From Actinoalloteichus hoggarensis (lineage in GTDB: Bacteria > Actinomycetota > Actinomycetes > Mycobacteriales > Pseudonocardiaceae), in contig NZ_CP022521.1 in NCBI RefSeq assembly GCF_002234535.1, forward strand, positions 5,688,001 to 5,752,000: a stretch of 64,000 nt of DNA, given 5' to 3'. The position numbers and the translations under genes were made by a program. This document shows positions 1 to 9,961 of this stretch, in pieces. The notes beneath the pieces are model-generated. The model was not told where the DNA came from, made no database searches, and saw only the letters and a list, made by a program, of their open reading frames with translations. How positions within the stretch are numbered: position 1 is the stretch's first letter; each line of letters begins with the position of its first letter.

Positions 1-414
1 CCCGCGCACCCCCTGCGGCGGGAACCGCAGGCGGGCCGCCGCGGACAGACACCTTGCGGCGCCGACCGGCGGCGATCACGGTCGGGCGGGCGTTCGCACC
101 CCGCCAGGCGACGAGGCGGCGCGCCGGTCGCGGGCTGCGTCGGGTGGCCGTCGCACACACCGGCAGCGGCGTGCGACGCTCGCCGGAGCCGACCCGGTGT
201 GGTGATCCGCGACCTGTCTGCCGGGACGCTGCCGCCCGCGGGCTTCGACGTCGCGACGCGGCCAGGCTCATTTCGCCCTCGGGATCGCTGTCAGGGGCTG
301 CGCCCGATCGGCCGGTGTCGCCCCACGGTCGCCTGCTGCGCGTGGGAGCCCGCCCCCGTCCTCGGCTCGCGCGACGGCGTGGCCCGCAGACCTCGGTGGC
401 GACGCTCGACCGGC
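1..414. other. Gene-free stretch at window edge
   Basis: No gene is recognisable here. The open frames crossing it have the arginine/proline-rich composition of non-coding GC-rich DNA. It lies downstream of the BTAD regulator, and any neighbour would start outside the window. Confidence 0.5.
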
Positions 415-3400
415 TCAGGCCTCGGCGCCGAGACGGTTCAGGGCTTCGCGGGCGGCAGCGGCGAATCGCGGGGATCGCGCCAGATCCGCGATCGTCCGAG
501 CCTGTCGGTAGTGGTCGGCCGCCTGCTCGGTGTCGCCCAACGCGGCCGCCAGGTCACCGAGATGCTGGGCGACGGGACCGAGGGTGAGGAGGCCGCTGCC
601 CGCACCGGCGAGCTCCCCGGCGGCCGGGAGGAGACGTTCATAGAGCCGGGTCATCGTCGCGCGGTCGCCCGTGCGAATCGCGATCATGGCGTGCAGGCAG
701 GTGCGTGCCTCGAAGAGCAGGTCACGCGGCGAGTCCGGCACACTGCCCGCGGCATCGAGCGGCAGGACGCCGCCGGTCCGCGCGTGGCAGGTCGACGACC
801 GCATCCCGGCCCCGTTCTCCGCTCCCGCCCCGCACGTCGCCCCCTCAGCTCCCGTCGGCCCAGGGCCCCCTTCCGATCCAGACCCGTTCCACCTCGCAGG
901 CCGATCGGCGAGGGCGATCAGCGGTCGAGCCCAGTCCGCATAGGAACCCCAGTCCGCGTCGACGAGGTCCGGCGGAATCCCGGGTGCGTGGAGGCTGAGC
1001 CTGGCCAACGAGAGGATGCCCTCCGTCAGTCCTGGCATCCCGGTGCCCGCCGATCGGTTCTCGGCGGCTCGGTAGGCGGCCTCGGCCTCGTCCACCCCGC
1101 CGGTCACCGCGAGCCGCAGCGCGGCATACCACCGGGTGAACACGCCGACGAGCGGCAGCTCGTAGCGTTCGGCGAGGCGATCGACCTCGGCGGCATGCAC
1201 GTCGGCGGCGCCGAAGTCGGCGAGCGCGGCCCGGGCCTGCAGGAGGATCAGCCTGCCCAGCACCGCGAAGGTGATCAGCCCCTGGTGGCGCGCGGCCAGG
1301 TCGAGCAGCTCCTCGCCGATCTCGACGCGGTACGGGGCGAGCCCGGCACGGTGGAAGGACTGCATGAACCGCCCGTTGAGGGCGTAGGCGAGCAGTGCGG
1401 GGTCGCCGAGTCGGCGGGCGATCGCCTCAGCCTCCCGCGCCGCCTCAGGTCCACGGGAACCGGTGTCGGCGCGGCGCTCCATCGCGATGGTGATCAGCAG
1501 TCGGGCTCGGTCGCTCGCCCGGCAGGCGGGCAGTGCGGACAGCGTGCGCTCGGCGGCGGATGCGAGGAACGCCGACAGTGCCGGATCGTCGTTGGCCGTC
1601 CAGATCGCGGGCACGTCGAACGAGCCGATCACTTCGGCGGTCAGCAGCGGGTCGCCGATCCGCTCCGCCATCTCGGTGGCCTCGGCCCGATGTCGGCGAG
1701 CGGCATCCAGGTCGCCCACCACCGCCAGCGCCGTGACCAGGCCCATGACCGCCGTGAGGCGATCGCGTGGATCGCGGCCGGCTCGGTCCAGGGCGGTGAT
1801 CGTCCGCCGCCACCAGCGGGCCGCCTCATGCGGCACCAGCCGTTCCTCCGCCCGCAGCGCGGCGGCACGGGCGTACCGGGCGGTGCGGGCCCCGGAAGCC
1901 CGGCCGCCTGCCCGCAGAAGGTGCTCGGCGATCGTCTCCACCGCATCGGGGTGGGCGGCCTCGATGATCTCGGCGACCGCGGCGTGCCAGGCGGCCCGGC
2001 GGGCCAGCGGCACGTCCTCGTACAGCGCCTCGCGGACCAGCGCGTGCGCGAACCACACTCGGTCGGCGTCCTGTTCGTTCAGGAAGCCGGCCGCGAGCGC
2101 CGACTCGACAGCGTCCAGCACCGCCCGCTCATCGCCCACGAGGGCGGTCAACACCTCGAGATCGACCTCCAGGCCGAGGATCGCGGCCTGCCGCAGCACG
2201 GTCCGCGCCGTCTCGGGAAGTCGGGTCAGTCGATGCCGGATGACGTCCCGCACGCCGACGGGCACCCCGACCGCCGCCCGCTGCCCCGCGTCCACGTCGT
2301 CACCCGACGGCCCGGCGGCATCGCCCTCCCACAGCCGGATGAGTTCACGGACGAAGAAGGGATTCCCCGCGCTGCGCCGATGGATCAGTCGTACATCGCG
2401 GCGCGAGGGCTCGCGGTCGGCGACGGACGAGATCAGCTCCCCTACCTGTGGTTCGGTCAGTCCACCCAGGTACAGACGGGTCGGCTCGCCGCGGGCGGCA
2501 CGCCCCAGGGCCTCGGTCAGGGCACCGGTGAGCTCGGTGGACCGGTACGTGCCGACGAACAACACCGAACCCGGCCTCGGGTCGGCCGCGACGGCGGTCA
2601 GCAGGGCGAGGGTCTCCTCGTCCGCCCAGTGCAGGTCGTCGAAGACGATCAGGACCGGGGTGTCCTCGGCGATGCGGGTCACGCCGGCGACGACGGCGCG
2701 GTGGCGGTGGAAGCGCGCCGCGACGGGATCCCCGACGGAGGGCGCGCTCGGGGCGGCCTCGCGCACGGCGGCGACATCGGCGGCGGCGCGTCCTGCCCAC
2801 GCGAGGCGAGGTTCGGCGGGGTCGTGCGCGAACGGCGATTCGGTGAGTGGTGATTCGGTCGTCGGCGGCTCGGCGAACGCCGCGCCGTACCCCGCCTCGA
2901 CCAGGTTCGCGTGCACCTGAGTCCACGGCCAGGCCGCGGGTGCGCCGCGGAGTTCGGGGACCGAGCTCCAGGCGACGGCCCAGCCGGACCCGCGCAGGCG
3001 ATCCGCGAGCATCCGGGCCAGCGCGGTCTTGCCCGAACCCGCCTCACCGGACAGCAGCACGAGGCCCGGCAGGCCGGTCTCCACGACGGACGTCGAGACC
3101 GCCGCCAGCTCGGTCAGCTCGGCGGTGCGGCCGACGAACGGGCGTGGGGCGGCGGGGGCTCCGCCGATGGACGGCGAGGTGGCGGGCTCGACGGCCGATG
3201 ACGCCGGGCGGTCGACGCCGTCCTCGGCGAGACGCTCCGGCTGCCGGGATCGCCACGTGGGGCCGGGTCGGGCGTCGAGGTGCGGGGACTGTGCGAGGAC
3301 GTCCGACTCCAGCCGTCGCAGTTCCGTACCGGGGTCGACGCCGAGTTCCGAGCGCAGCACCTCGCGAGCTCGACGCAGCACGGCCAGCGCGTCGCCCTGC

Positions 3401-4035
3401 CGCCCGACTCGGTACAACGCCAGCGCGAGCAGCCGCCAGCCGTCTTCCCGCAGCGGGTGCTCCCCGACGTGCGCCTCCAGATCCGGCACCGCGTCGGCCG
3501 CCCGCCCCGAGGCCACGGCCGCCTCGGCACGACGGAGAACGGCCAGCAGGCGCAGCTCCTCGAGTCGGCTCGCCGCGCCGCGTGCCCAGTCCAGCTCGGC
3601 GAACTCGGCGTACGCGGCCCCACGCCACAGCCCGAGCCCCTCGTCCAGCAGGGCATGCGCCGCCTCGGCGCGGCCCTCGGCGAGCAGCGTGGCGGATGCG
3701 GCGACCGCGTTCTCGAAGCGCCCGGCGTCCACCGCCGACGGCTCGACCCGCAGCGCATAACCGGGCGACGCGGTGACCAGCAGTCGAGACGGCGTGCGGG
3801 CGGGCCGCTGGGGCTCCAGGGATTTGCGCAGGGCGGCGACGAAGGTCTGGACGGCGCCGAGCGCCCCGGCGGGCGGCTGTGTCCAGAGGTCGTCGATGAG
3901 TCGGGTGACCGGGACCGTCCGGCCGCCTGCGACGAGCAGCCTGGCCAGCACCGCCCGATGCCGAGGCCCGCGGAGGTCGACGGGCCCCTGTCGGTTCGCC
4001 GCCTCCAACGGGCCGAGCACTCCGAAAGTCACCAT
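415..4035 (-). CDS. AfsR/SARP-type transcriptional regulator: BTAD domain, AAA ATPase and TPR-like region
   Basis: This 1206-residue regulator would bind DNA through an OmpR-like winged helix at about residues 1-95 and dimerise or signal through a bacterial transcriptional activation (BTAD) domain at about 100-250. An AAA/STAND-type ATPase follows, with Walker A GEAGSGKT at 330-337 and Walker B VLIVFDDLHWAD at about 461-472. The C-terminal half is alanine/leucine-rich and helical, as in TPR regions of the AfsR and LuxR-type large regulators. The frame is open further upstream to 4176, but the ATG at 4035 is chosen because the wHTH fold begins at MVTFGVLGPLE. It diverges from the hydrolase at 4170 with 134 bp between them, so it may regulate that gene. 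Its ligand and targets cannot be told from sequence. Confidence 0.88.
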   Translation of the reverse strand: MVTFGVLGPLEAANRQGPVDLRGPRHRAVLARLLVAGGRTVPVTRLIDDLWTQPPAGALGAVQTFVAALRKSLEPQRPARTPSRLLVTASPGYALRVEPSAVDAGRFENAVAASATLLAEGRAEAAHALLDEGLGLWRGAAYAEFAELDWARGAASRLEELRLLAVLRRAEAAVASGRAADAVPDLEAHVGEHPLREDGWRLLALALYRVGRQGDALAVLRRAREVLRSELGVDPGTELRRLESDVLAQSPHLDARPGPTWRSRQPERLAEDGVDRPASSAVEPATSPSIGGAPAAPRPFVGRTAELTELAAVSTSVVETGLPGLVLLSGEAGSGKTALARMLADRLRGSGWAVAWSSVPELRGAPAAWPWTQVHANLVEAGYGAAFAEPPTTESPLTESPFAHDPAEPRLAWAGRAAADVAAVREAAPSAPSVGDPVAARFHRHRAVVAGVTRIAEDTPVLIVFDDLHWADEETLALLTAVAADPRPGSVLFVGTYRSTELTGALTEALGRAARGEPTRLYLGGLTEPQVGELISSVADREPSRRDVRLIHRRSAGNPFFVRELIRLWEGDAAGPSGDDVDAGQRAAVGVPVGVRDVIRHRLTRLPETARTVLRQAAILGLEVDLEVLTALVGDERAVLDAVESALAAGFLNEQDADRVWFAHALVREALYEDVPLARRAAWHAAVAEIIEAAHPDAVETIAEHLLRAGGRASGARTARYARAAALRAEERLVPHEAARWWRRTITALDRAGRDPRDRLTAVMGLVTALAVVGDLDAARRHRAEATEMAERIGDPLLTAEVIGSFDVPAIWTANDDPALSAFLASAAERTLSALPACRASDRARLLITIAMERRADTGSRGPEAAREAEAIARRLGDPALLAYALNGRFMQSFHRAGLAPYRVEIGEELLDLAARHQGLITFAVLGRLILLQARAALADFGAADVHAAEVDRLAERYELPLVGVFTRWYAALRLAVTGGVDEAEAAYRAAENRSAGTGMPGLTEGILSLARLSLHAPGIPPDLVDADWGSYADWARPLIALADRPARWNGSGSEGGPGPTGAEGATCGAGAENGAGMRSSTCHARTGGVLPLDAAGSVPDSPRDLLFEARTCLHAMIAIRTGDRATMTRLYERLLPAAGELAGAGSGLLTLGPVAQHLGDLAAALGDTEQAADHYRQARTIADLARSPRFAAAAREALNRLGAEA

Positions 4036-4169
4036 CGCCGCCCAACCTAACCGTCCGACGGTGCCTCGGCGCCGCGGCGAAGCGGCTGCTGATCGCCGGC
4101 TGACCAGGTGCTGATCGGAGCCCGCGACGGTGGCCTCGTCCTGGACACGAACCGGAGAGGAGTATCGAC

Positions 4170-5048
4170 ATGGCACCGGAGATCACCGGTTTCACCCGGC
4201 GGCGGGTGACCGTCGCCGACGGGGTGGCGCTCAACGTCGCCGTGGGCGGCTCGGGCAGCCCCGTCGTCCTGCTGCACGGCTTCCCGCAGACCCACCTGAT
4301 GTGGCGGCACGTCGCCGCCGACCTGGCGGCCGACCACACGGTGATCTGCCCCGACCTGCGGGGATACGGCGACAGTGACAAGCCCGTCGACACCGACGGC
4401 CTGACCTACTCCAAGCGCACGATGGCCGCGGACGTCGTCTCGCTGGCGAGGGCGCTCGGACATGAGCGGTTCGCCCTCGCGGGTCACGATCGCGGGGCGC
4501 TGGTCGCCGTGCGCGCCGGACTGGATCACGCGGACGCGGTCACTCGGCTGGCCGTGCTGGACGTCCTGCCGACGCTGGACATGTGGGACGTCATGCACGG
4601 CGTGTCCGCCGCCGTCGGCTTCCACCTCTACCTGATGGCACAGCGGCCCGGGCTTCCGGAGGCGTTGATCAGCGGCGCGCCGGACGCCTTCTTCGGGCAC
4701 TTCCTGGATGTGTGGTCCACTGATCCGGCGGCCGTCCCCGCCGAGATTCGCGCGGCCTACCTGGCCGCGTCCCGGGCCGCGATTCCCTCCATCGTCGCCG
4801 ACTATCGAGCCTCCGCGACCATCGACGTCGACCACGACGAGGTCGACCGCGAAGCGGGGAATCGGCTGCGGATGCCGGTGACCGTGCTGCAACAGGACTG
4901 GGGATCGGAACTGGGCTACGACGCGGTCACCCGATGGCGGGCCTGGGCCGAGGATCTGACACACCAGACGGTGTCCTGCGGTCACTTCATGGCCGAAGAG
5001 GGGCCCGCCCAGGTGATCGGGGCCTTGCGCGACCTGCTCGCCAGGTGA
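4170..5048 (+). CDS. Alpha/beta hydrolase, haloacetate dehalogenase/epoxide hydrolase type
   Basis: This 292-residue cytoplasmic hydrolase has the oxyanion-loop motif LLHGFPQTHLMW and a nucleophile elbow GHDRG. The nucleophile is aspartate rather than serine, the mark of the fluoroacetate dehalogenase and epoxide hydrolase branch. The likely catalytic histidine is in CGHFMAEEGP near the C terminus, where the family expects it. The DLRGYGDSDKP segment is also typical. The start at 4170 follows a GGAG Shine-Dalgarno sequence. It is divergent from the BTAD regulator. The exact substrate is not predictable; related proteins include dehalogenases, epoxide hydrolases and uncharacterised esterases. 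Confidence 0.85.
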   Translation: MAPEITGFTRRRVTVADGVALNVAVGGSGSPVVLLHGFPQTHLMWRHVAADLAADHTVICPDLRGYGDSDKPVDTDGLTYSKRTMAADVVSLARALGHERFALAGHDRGALVAVRAGLDHADAVTRLAVLDVLPTLDMWDVMHGVSAAVGFHLYLMAQRPGLPEALISGAPDAFFGHFLDVWSTDPAAVPAEIRAAYLAASRAAIPSIVADYRASATIDVDHDEVDREAGNRLRMPVTVLQQDWGSELGYDAVTRWRAWAEDLTHQTVSCGHFMAEEGPAQVIGALRDLLAR

Positions 5049-5528
5049 CCGTCGCAGGCGACGAGACGGCCCGTCCGACGGCTCGACGACGGGCTGCCGG
5101 GCGATGCCCGGCACAGACACCCCGCCGGACGGACCCTCCTCGATGACGTGGTCGGTGATCGTTCGGCCGACGGCGGATCCGGAGGCCGCCGGACCGCCCG
5201 AACAGGCGCAGGAGACGGCCCGCACGCGGCCACGCCGGCCTGGCGGGTCGGACCGAGGGCCGGTCGCCTCGCCACGTCACGCCGGTCGGGGCAGCCGTGC
5301 CGGGGCGGGCGCCCGCTCACCCCGGGCGGGTTCTCATCGAAACCCACCGGCCGCCGACCGCGGCCGCCTCGGGTGAATCCTCGACTTCCGGCCCCGTATC
5401 GGCGGCTCGCCTGGTTTCCTACTGCCTGCGCATCCACGGGCATCGCCGTGTCGACAGCCGAGCGGTGAGCCGACGGCGATGGGGCCGTCCGGTGCGTCGC
5501 GGCGGACGGCGACGAAGCAGGAGGCCGG
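5049..5528. other. Intergenic region upstream of pucR-type gene
   Basis: No gene, hairpin or RNA motif is convincing in these 480 bases. The stretch presumably holds the promoter of the PucR-type regulator at 5529, which has a GGAGG ribosome site just before its ATG. Confidence 0.4.
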
Positions 5529-7127
5529 ATGATCACGGTGTCGGGTGTGGTGGACCGGATGGGCGCGACGCTGTTACGGGCCAGATCGGCCACGGGACTG
5601 GGCGCGCCGGTGGCCGACGTCGTCATCGTGGAGCCGGGCGACACGCCGCGGCCGGGTGCGGGCGAGCTCCTGCTGGGCGTCGCGGTGACGGCGGTGTCCG
5701 ACGCGGCGGCCCTGGTCCGATCCGGCGCGCAGCACCAGGCCGCGGGCGTGCTGCTCAAGCCGCCGTTCGCGGCCGACGCAGGCCTGCGTGCGCTGGCCGA
5801 GCGATTGGGCACCGCGCTCGTGGAGGTGTCCGCCGACGCGGCCTGGGCTCAGGTGACGTGGCTGCTGCGGACCGTCCTGGACGCCGCGGCGCTGTCGGAT
5901 GCCGATATCACCGAGCCGCGCGGCGATCACGGTGCCGCCGCGGGCGACCTGTTCACGCTGGCCGACGTGGTGGCCGCGATCGTCGACGCGCCGGTCACGA
6001 TCGAGGACGCCCAGTCCAGGGTGGTCGCGTACTCGGCTCGACAGGACCGGACGGACCCGGCGCGGGTGGCCACCATCATGGGGCGGCGGGTGCCCAACGA
6101 CGTCCTCGCGCGGTTCCGGTCGCGGGGGGTCTTTCGCAAGCTCAGTCTCGGCCGGAGCACGGTGTTCGTGCCCGCGCAGCCCGACGGCACGCTGCCTCGG
6201 CTGATCGTGCCGATCCGGATGGGCGGGGAACTGCTCGGCTCGATGTGGGCGGTCGTGCCAGGCCCGGTGACCTCCGAACGGGCGCTGGCCTTCGCCGACG
6301 CGGGCCCCGTGGTGGCACTGCGACTGCTGCGATGGCGCGCCACGGTGGACGCCGACGCGGCCAGGCATGCCGAGCAGGCGCGGCTGCTGTTGCACGGCGG
6401 CGAGGGCTGGCGGGCGGCGGCGGCCGAACTGGGCTGTGACTCCGGACCGCATCGCGTCGTCGCGATCGATGCGGCGGACCCGCCGACGGCACCGGAGGCC
6501 GAAGGGGCTCGGCTGGCCCTGCGACAGCACCTGGCCAGGGGGATCGGCCGGGCTCCGGTGGTCACCGAGCTGGGCGGGGTGCTCTACGCGGTGGTCGGTC
6601 AGCGCGCGGGAGCGGGCGGGCACGACGTCCTGCGTGACTCGCCGCTGGCCACGGCGGGCCCGGTGGCGCTGGCGGTGGGCACCGCCGTCGAGGCAGGCGA
6701 GCTGGCACGGTCGCGGGAACAGGCGGCCGAGCTGCTGGGCCTGCTGCGGGCCGGACTGCTGCCGGGACCGGTGGCCGTGTGGGAGGACTGCTGGCCCGCC
6801 CTGGTCCTGCACCGGCTCGCCTCGGCGGCGGCCAGGGCGGATCTCGACGAGCTGGGGCCGCTCGGGAGACTGGCGGAACTCGACGCCCGGCAGGGGACGC
6901 ACCATGTGGCGACGCTCTACGCCTGGTTGCGGCATCCCGGCGATCCGAGGAGGGCAGGCGCCGAGCTCGGCATCCATCCCAACACCCTGCGCTACCGGCT
7001 CAAACGACTCCACGCCGTGACGGAACTCGATCTGACCACTCCAGAGGTTCGCCTCGCGTTGGTGACGCAGCTCACCGTCCGTCACTGGGGTCGGACCGGC
7101 GCCGGCCGGTTGTCCGCGCCGGACTAA
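5529..7127 (+). CDS. PucR-family transcriptional regulator, probable activator of ald
   Basis: This 532-residue protein has the three-part PucR layout. The N-terminal region (about 1-125) contains the VVIVEPGD and LLGVAVTAVSDAAA segments of the PucR ligand domain. The middle is a GGDEF-like domain. The C-terminal helix-turn-helix at about 480-520 contains ELGIHPNTLRYRLKRL, the signature of HTH_30/CdaR-PucR proteins. An AGGAGG-type site precedes the ATG. It lies 131 bp upstream of alanine dehydrogenase on the same strand. PucR-type AdeR proteins are known to activate ald in other Gram-positive bacteria, so control of ald in response to alanine is inferred from family and position. Confidence 0.85.
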   Translation: MITVSGVVDRMGATLLRARSATGLGAPVADVVIVEPGDTPRPGAGELLLGVAVTAVSDAAALVRSGAQHQAAGVLLKPPFAADAGLRALAERLGTALVEVSADAAWAQVTWLLRTVLDAAALSDADITEPRGDHGAAAGDLFTLADVVAAIVDAPVTIEDAQSRVVAYSARQDRTDPARVATIMGRRVPNDVLARFRSRGVFRKLSLGRSTVFVPAQPDGTLPRLIVPIRMGGELLGSMWAVVPGPVTSERALAFADAGPVVALRLLRWRATVDADAARHAEQARLLLHGGEGWRAAAAELGCDSGPHRVVAIDAADPPTAPEAEGARLALRQHLARGIGRAPVVTELGGVLYAVVGQRAGAGGHDVLRDSPLATAGPVALAVGTAVEAGELARSREQAAELLGLLRAGLLPGPVAVWEDCWPALVLHRLASAAARADLDELGPLGRLAELDARQGTHHVATLYAWLRHPGDPRRAGAELGIHPNTLRYRLKRLHAVTELDLTTPEVRLALVTQLTVRHWGRTGAGRLSAPD

Positions 7128-7258
7128 GGAGTCGCTGATCATCCGTGCCGCGGGAACGATGACAGGCAGGCGGCCGAGGCAGCATCGTGGCCGACACGCC
7201 GCGGCCACCGCCGCGCGATCGCAGCCCGCCGCACCGCAGGAATGGAAGGAATCCACCC

Positions 7259-8386
7259 ATGAAGATCGCCGTTCCCCGTGAGATCAAGAACCACGAGTAT
7301 CGGGTCGCCCTCACCCCCGCCGGCGTCCACGAACTGACTCGCCGCGGTCATGAGGTGCTCGTCGAGAGTCAGGCAGGGGTCGGCTCCGGCATCGCCGACA
7401 CCGACTACTCGATCGCGGGAGCGACGATCGCCGATGCGGCGGAGGACGTCTGGGCGCAGGGCGACCTCGTGCTGAAGGTCAAGGAGCCGCTCCCGGAGGA
7501 GTATCCGAGGCTGCGGCGGGACCAGGTGCTCTTCACCTACCTGCACCTCGCGGGCAGTCGCTCGCTCACCGAGGCGGTACTCGCCTCCGGGGTGACCGGC
7601 ATCGCCTACGAGACGGTGCAGAACCCGGACCGCACGCTGCCGCTGCTGGCGCCGATGTCGGAGGTGGCGGGCAGGCTCGCCCCCATGGTGGGCGTCGACA
7701 CCCTCCTGCGTCCGGCGGGCGGTCGAGGCATCCTGGCCAGCGGCGTGCCGGGGGTGCCGCCCGCCCGCGTCGTCGTGATCGGCGCCGGGGTCGCAGGCCT
7801 GAACGCCGCGAGCATCGCCCTCGGACTACAGGCCGACGTCGAACTGCTCGACACCAACGTCGCCCGGCTCCGCGAGATCGACCGCGACTACCGGGGCAGG
7901 CTGCGCACCATCACCTCGAACAGCTACACGATCACCCAGGCGGTGCTGGAGGCCGACCTGGTGATCGGCGCCGTGCTTGTCCCCGGTGCCAAGGCGCCCA
8001 CGCTGGTCGACAACGACCTCGTCGCACGGATGCGACCCGGCTCCGTCCTGGTGGACATCTCCATCGATCAGGGCGGCTGCTTCGCCGACTCGCGCCCGAC
8101 CACCCACGACGCCCCGACCTTCCGCGTCCACGACTCGCTCTTCTACTGCGTCACGAACATGCCCGGCGCCGTCCCCCACACCTCCACCCACGCCCTCACC
8201 AACGTCACGCTGCCCTACGTGATGCGGCTGGCCGACCAGGGCTGGCAGGAGGCGTGCGCGGCGGACGCGTCTCTCGCGGGAGGCCTGACCACCCATCAGG
8301 GCATGCTGATCAACGAGGCGGTCGCCGAGGCACACTCGATGGAGCGGGTCGACCTCTCCGAGGTGCTGGGCACGCGGCGAGCATGA
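7259..8386 (+). CDS. ald: Alanine dehydrogenase
   Basis: This 375-residue enzyme would interconvert L-alanine with pyruvate and ammonia using NAD. The sequence begins MKIAVPREIKNHEYRVALTP, with the pyruvate-binding arginine and lysine of the family, and has the Rossmann segment VVVIGAGVAGLNAASIALGL in the middle. VDISIDQGGCFADSRPTTHD and NMPGAVPHTSTHALTN are diagnostic of Ald. Length matches the usual 370-375. The ATG at 7259 is chosen over an upstream in-frame start because it has GGAAGGA at the right distance and begins exactly at the conserved N terminus. The PucR-type gene directly upstream is the likely regulator. Confidence 0.97.
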   Translation: MKIAVPREIKNHEYRVALTPAGVHELTRRGHEVLVESQAGVGSGIADTDYSIAGATIADAAEDVWAQGDLVLKVKEPLPEEYPRLRRDQVLFTYLHLAGSRSLTEAVLASGVTGIAYETVQNPDRTLPLLAPMSEVAGRLAPMVGVDTLLRPAGGRGILASGVPGVPPARVVVIGAGVAGLNAASIALGLQADVELLDTNVARLREIDRDYRGRLRTITSNSYTITQAVLEADLVIGAVLVPGAKAPTLVDNDLVARMRPGSVLVDISIDQGGCFADSRPTTHDAPTFRVHDSLFYCVTNMPGAVPHTSTHALTNVTLPYVMRLADQGWQEACAADASLAGGLTTHQGMLINEAVAEAHSMERVDLSEVLGTRRA

Positions 8387-8756
8387 GGTCCGCCGTCGGG
8401 CTCGCAGACGCGGGCCACGCCTCGCGCGGGTTCGAGAGGACCGCCGAGCCCGGCGGCGATCGTCGGTCGCACGCCTCATGCGATGTCCGGCAGCGGCCGA
8501 TCGGGGCGAGACCGCGGCGGCGGTCGGAGGAGAGGAGAGACGTATAGGGGCGGCCCGCTCAACCAGCCTGGGGGTCACCGGGAGCGAGCCGCCGACACCA
8601 GTCTAAGCCCATCGCGGCCCGAAAACCGAGCCGGTCCACCCGGAAATCGTGATCTCGCCCGAGAAAGCCCCGTTCAGACCAGAATCAGTAGGTCAAACGG
8701 GTGAACTTTTCCGCACGGGGGTGAAGGGACCGGGTGACATCGCCGATGTTCCCACG
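8387..8756. other. Intergenic region with no recognised gene
   Basis: This 370-base stretch after ald holds no supported gene. Base composition becomes more AT-rich from about 8600, which suits a promoter for the hypothetical pair that follows, but no clear -35/-10 pair could be assigned. Confidence 0.35.
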
Positions 8757-9176
8757 ATGGATGTGGTGGATAACTCGACCGGGGGACAGTCCCCTTCATC
8801 GCTGCCGATGCGATCAGCCGTGTCGCCCGGGGCAGCAGTGACCTCCGAGACGCCGGAGGGGCGTCGCCCCGCCGAGCCGGACGACGCCCACGGCCGTCTC
8901 GACACGACGGGTCTGGACGAAGAGGGCCGGGCCGCGCGAAGCAGGACCGGCGGCTCCTCGACCGACGTCGATTCGACCGACGAGGGGCGAGCCTGGTGGG
9001 TCGCCTGCCACGATCCCTTCGGCCGAGACCGCTCGGTCACGGTGCTCGTCGACGGAGGCGAGATCGCCGTCATCTCCCCGCCCGGTGCAGGCGCGGTGAT
9101 GTCCGCCCGGCAGACCCGTCGGCTGCGCAGCACCCTGGATCGCGCGGCCCGGACGGCGGGGAGCCGCCGCCCGTGA
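8757..9176 (+). CDS. Conserved actinobacterial hypothetical protein
   Basis: The predicted protein is 139 residues. Its N-terminal half is acidic and low in complexity. The C-terminal half has ordered sequence, WWVACHDPFGRDRSVTVLVD followed by GEIAVISPPGAG and an arginine-rich helix (RQTRRLRSTLDRAAR). I recognise the C-terminal pattern as a conserved actinobacterial family but know no function for it. The ATG at 8757 is a choice; the frame is open upstream and another ATG lies at about 8808. Its TGA overlaps the GTG of the next gene (GTGA), so the two are probably translationally coupled. Confidence 0.65.
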   Translation: MDVVDNSTGGQSPSSLPMRSAVSPGAAVTSETPEGRRPAEPDDAHGRLDTTGLDEEGRAARSRTGGSSTDVDSTDEGRAWWVACHDPFGRDRSVTVLVDGGEIAVISPPGAGAVMSARQTRRLRSTLDRAARTAGSRRP

Positions 9177-9799
9177 GCGCCACGGAGAAGGCGCTCCGAC
9201 ACGCGGTGCTCACTCGGCTCACGATGCTCGACGAGGCCGCCGAACGTGAGGACGTCGACACGCTGGCCCCCCTGGCCCGTGCCGAGCTTCGGCGACTCAC
9301 CGATGGATGGCGGCTGCTGCTCACCGTGCACCAGCCCGACGAGGACGGTCGCTGTCGTGCCTGTCCGTCCGGCTGGCGACGGCGACGGTGGCCCTGCAAG
9401 GTGTGGCTGCTGGCTCACCGGCACCTCATCGGCGACGGCGACACGCACGGCAGGCGACGACGGCCCCTCTCGCGCACCTTCGCCCGCGCCGCGAGCCGGG
9501 TGTCCGCTTCCGCCGCGACCGGGACGAGGAATCACGGCGCTCCCGGCCAGGCACCCGGAATCGCCGAGGTCCCCGGCACCGCGGTACCGTCCGCCGCCCC
9601 CGGCGTCGCGGACGCCGGCTCCCGCTCCCTGATGACCGAAGCACCCCGGCACGGCGACCACCGCCGCCTGACCGACGGCGCCGCCCCCGAGGCGGACACC
9701 GCGTCGGGCAGCCGCCCCGCTCAGCGGCCGATCCACCGGGCGAAGGTCGTCGAACGCACCTCGCCACTGGTTCGCAGGCTCTCCCCAGAAGGCCCCTGA
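9173..9799 (+). CDS. Conserved actinobacterial hypothetical protein with a small Cys cluster
   Basis: The 208-residue product begins VSATEKALRHAVLTRLTMLD from a GTG that overlaps the upstream stop codon. Residues about 45-80 contain HQPDEDGRC, then CPSGWRRRRWPCKVW and LLAHRHLIG. The three cysteines, histidine and tryptophans suggest a small metal-binding or structural knot. The rest is alanine/proline-rich and probably disordered. It pairs with the preceding hypothetical in what looks like a two-gene unit. I do not know a function. Confidence 0.65.
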   Translation: MSATEKALRHAVLTRLTMLDEAAEREDVDTLAPLARAELRRLTDGWRLLLTVHQPDEDGRCRACPSGWRRRRWPCKVWLLAHRHLIGDGDTHGRRRRPLSRTFARAASRVSASAATGTRNHGAPGQAPGIAEVPGTAVPSAAPGVADAGSRSLMTEAPRHGDHRRLTDGAAPEADTASGSRPAQRPIHRAKVVERTSPLVRRLSPEGP

Positions 9800-9961
9800 C
9801 CTCCGTCGGACGCGCGTCGAGGCCACGTCCGACCGAAGCAGGCCCGCCCCCCGCACCGCCTGTTTCGCCACTCCCCGACCGCCTTGTCGTCGAAGCGGCC
9901 GATGCCCTTTCGACCGATGAGGCAGGATGACGCCTGACATCCCTACGTCAGGGGAGGACAT

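Noticed and set aside
199-2920. Long plus-strand open frames (up to 884 residues) opposite the BTAD regulator
   Set aside because: Their products are Arg/Pro/Ser-rich without any motif, and the minus strand encodes clear wHTH, BTAD and ATPase domains. They are GC-rich shadow frames.
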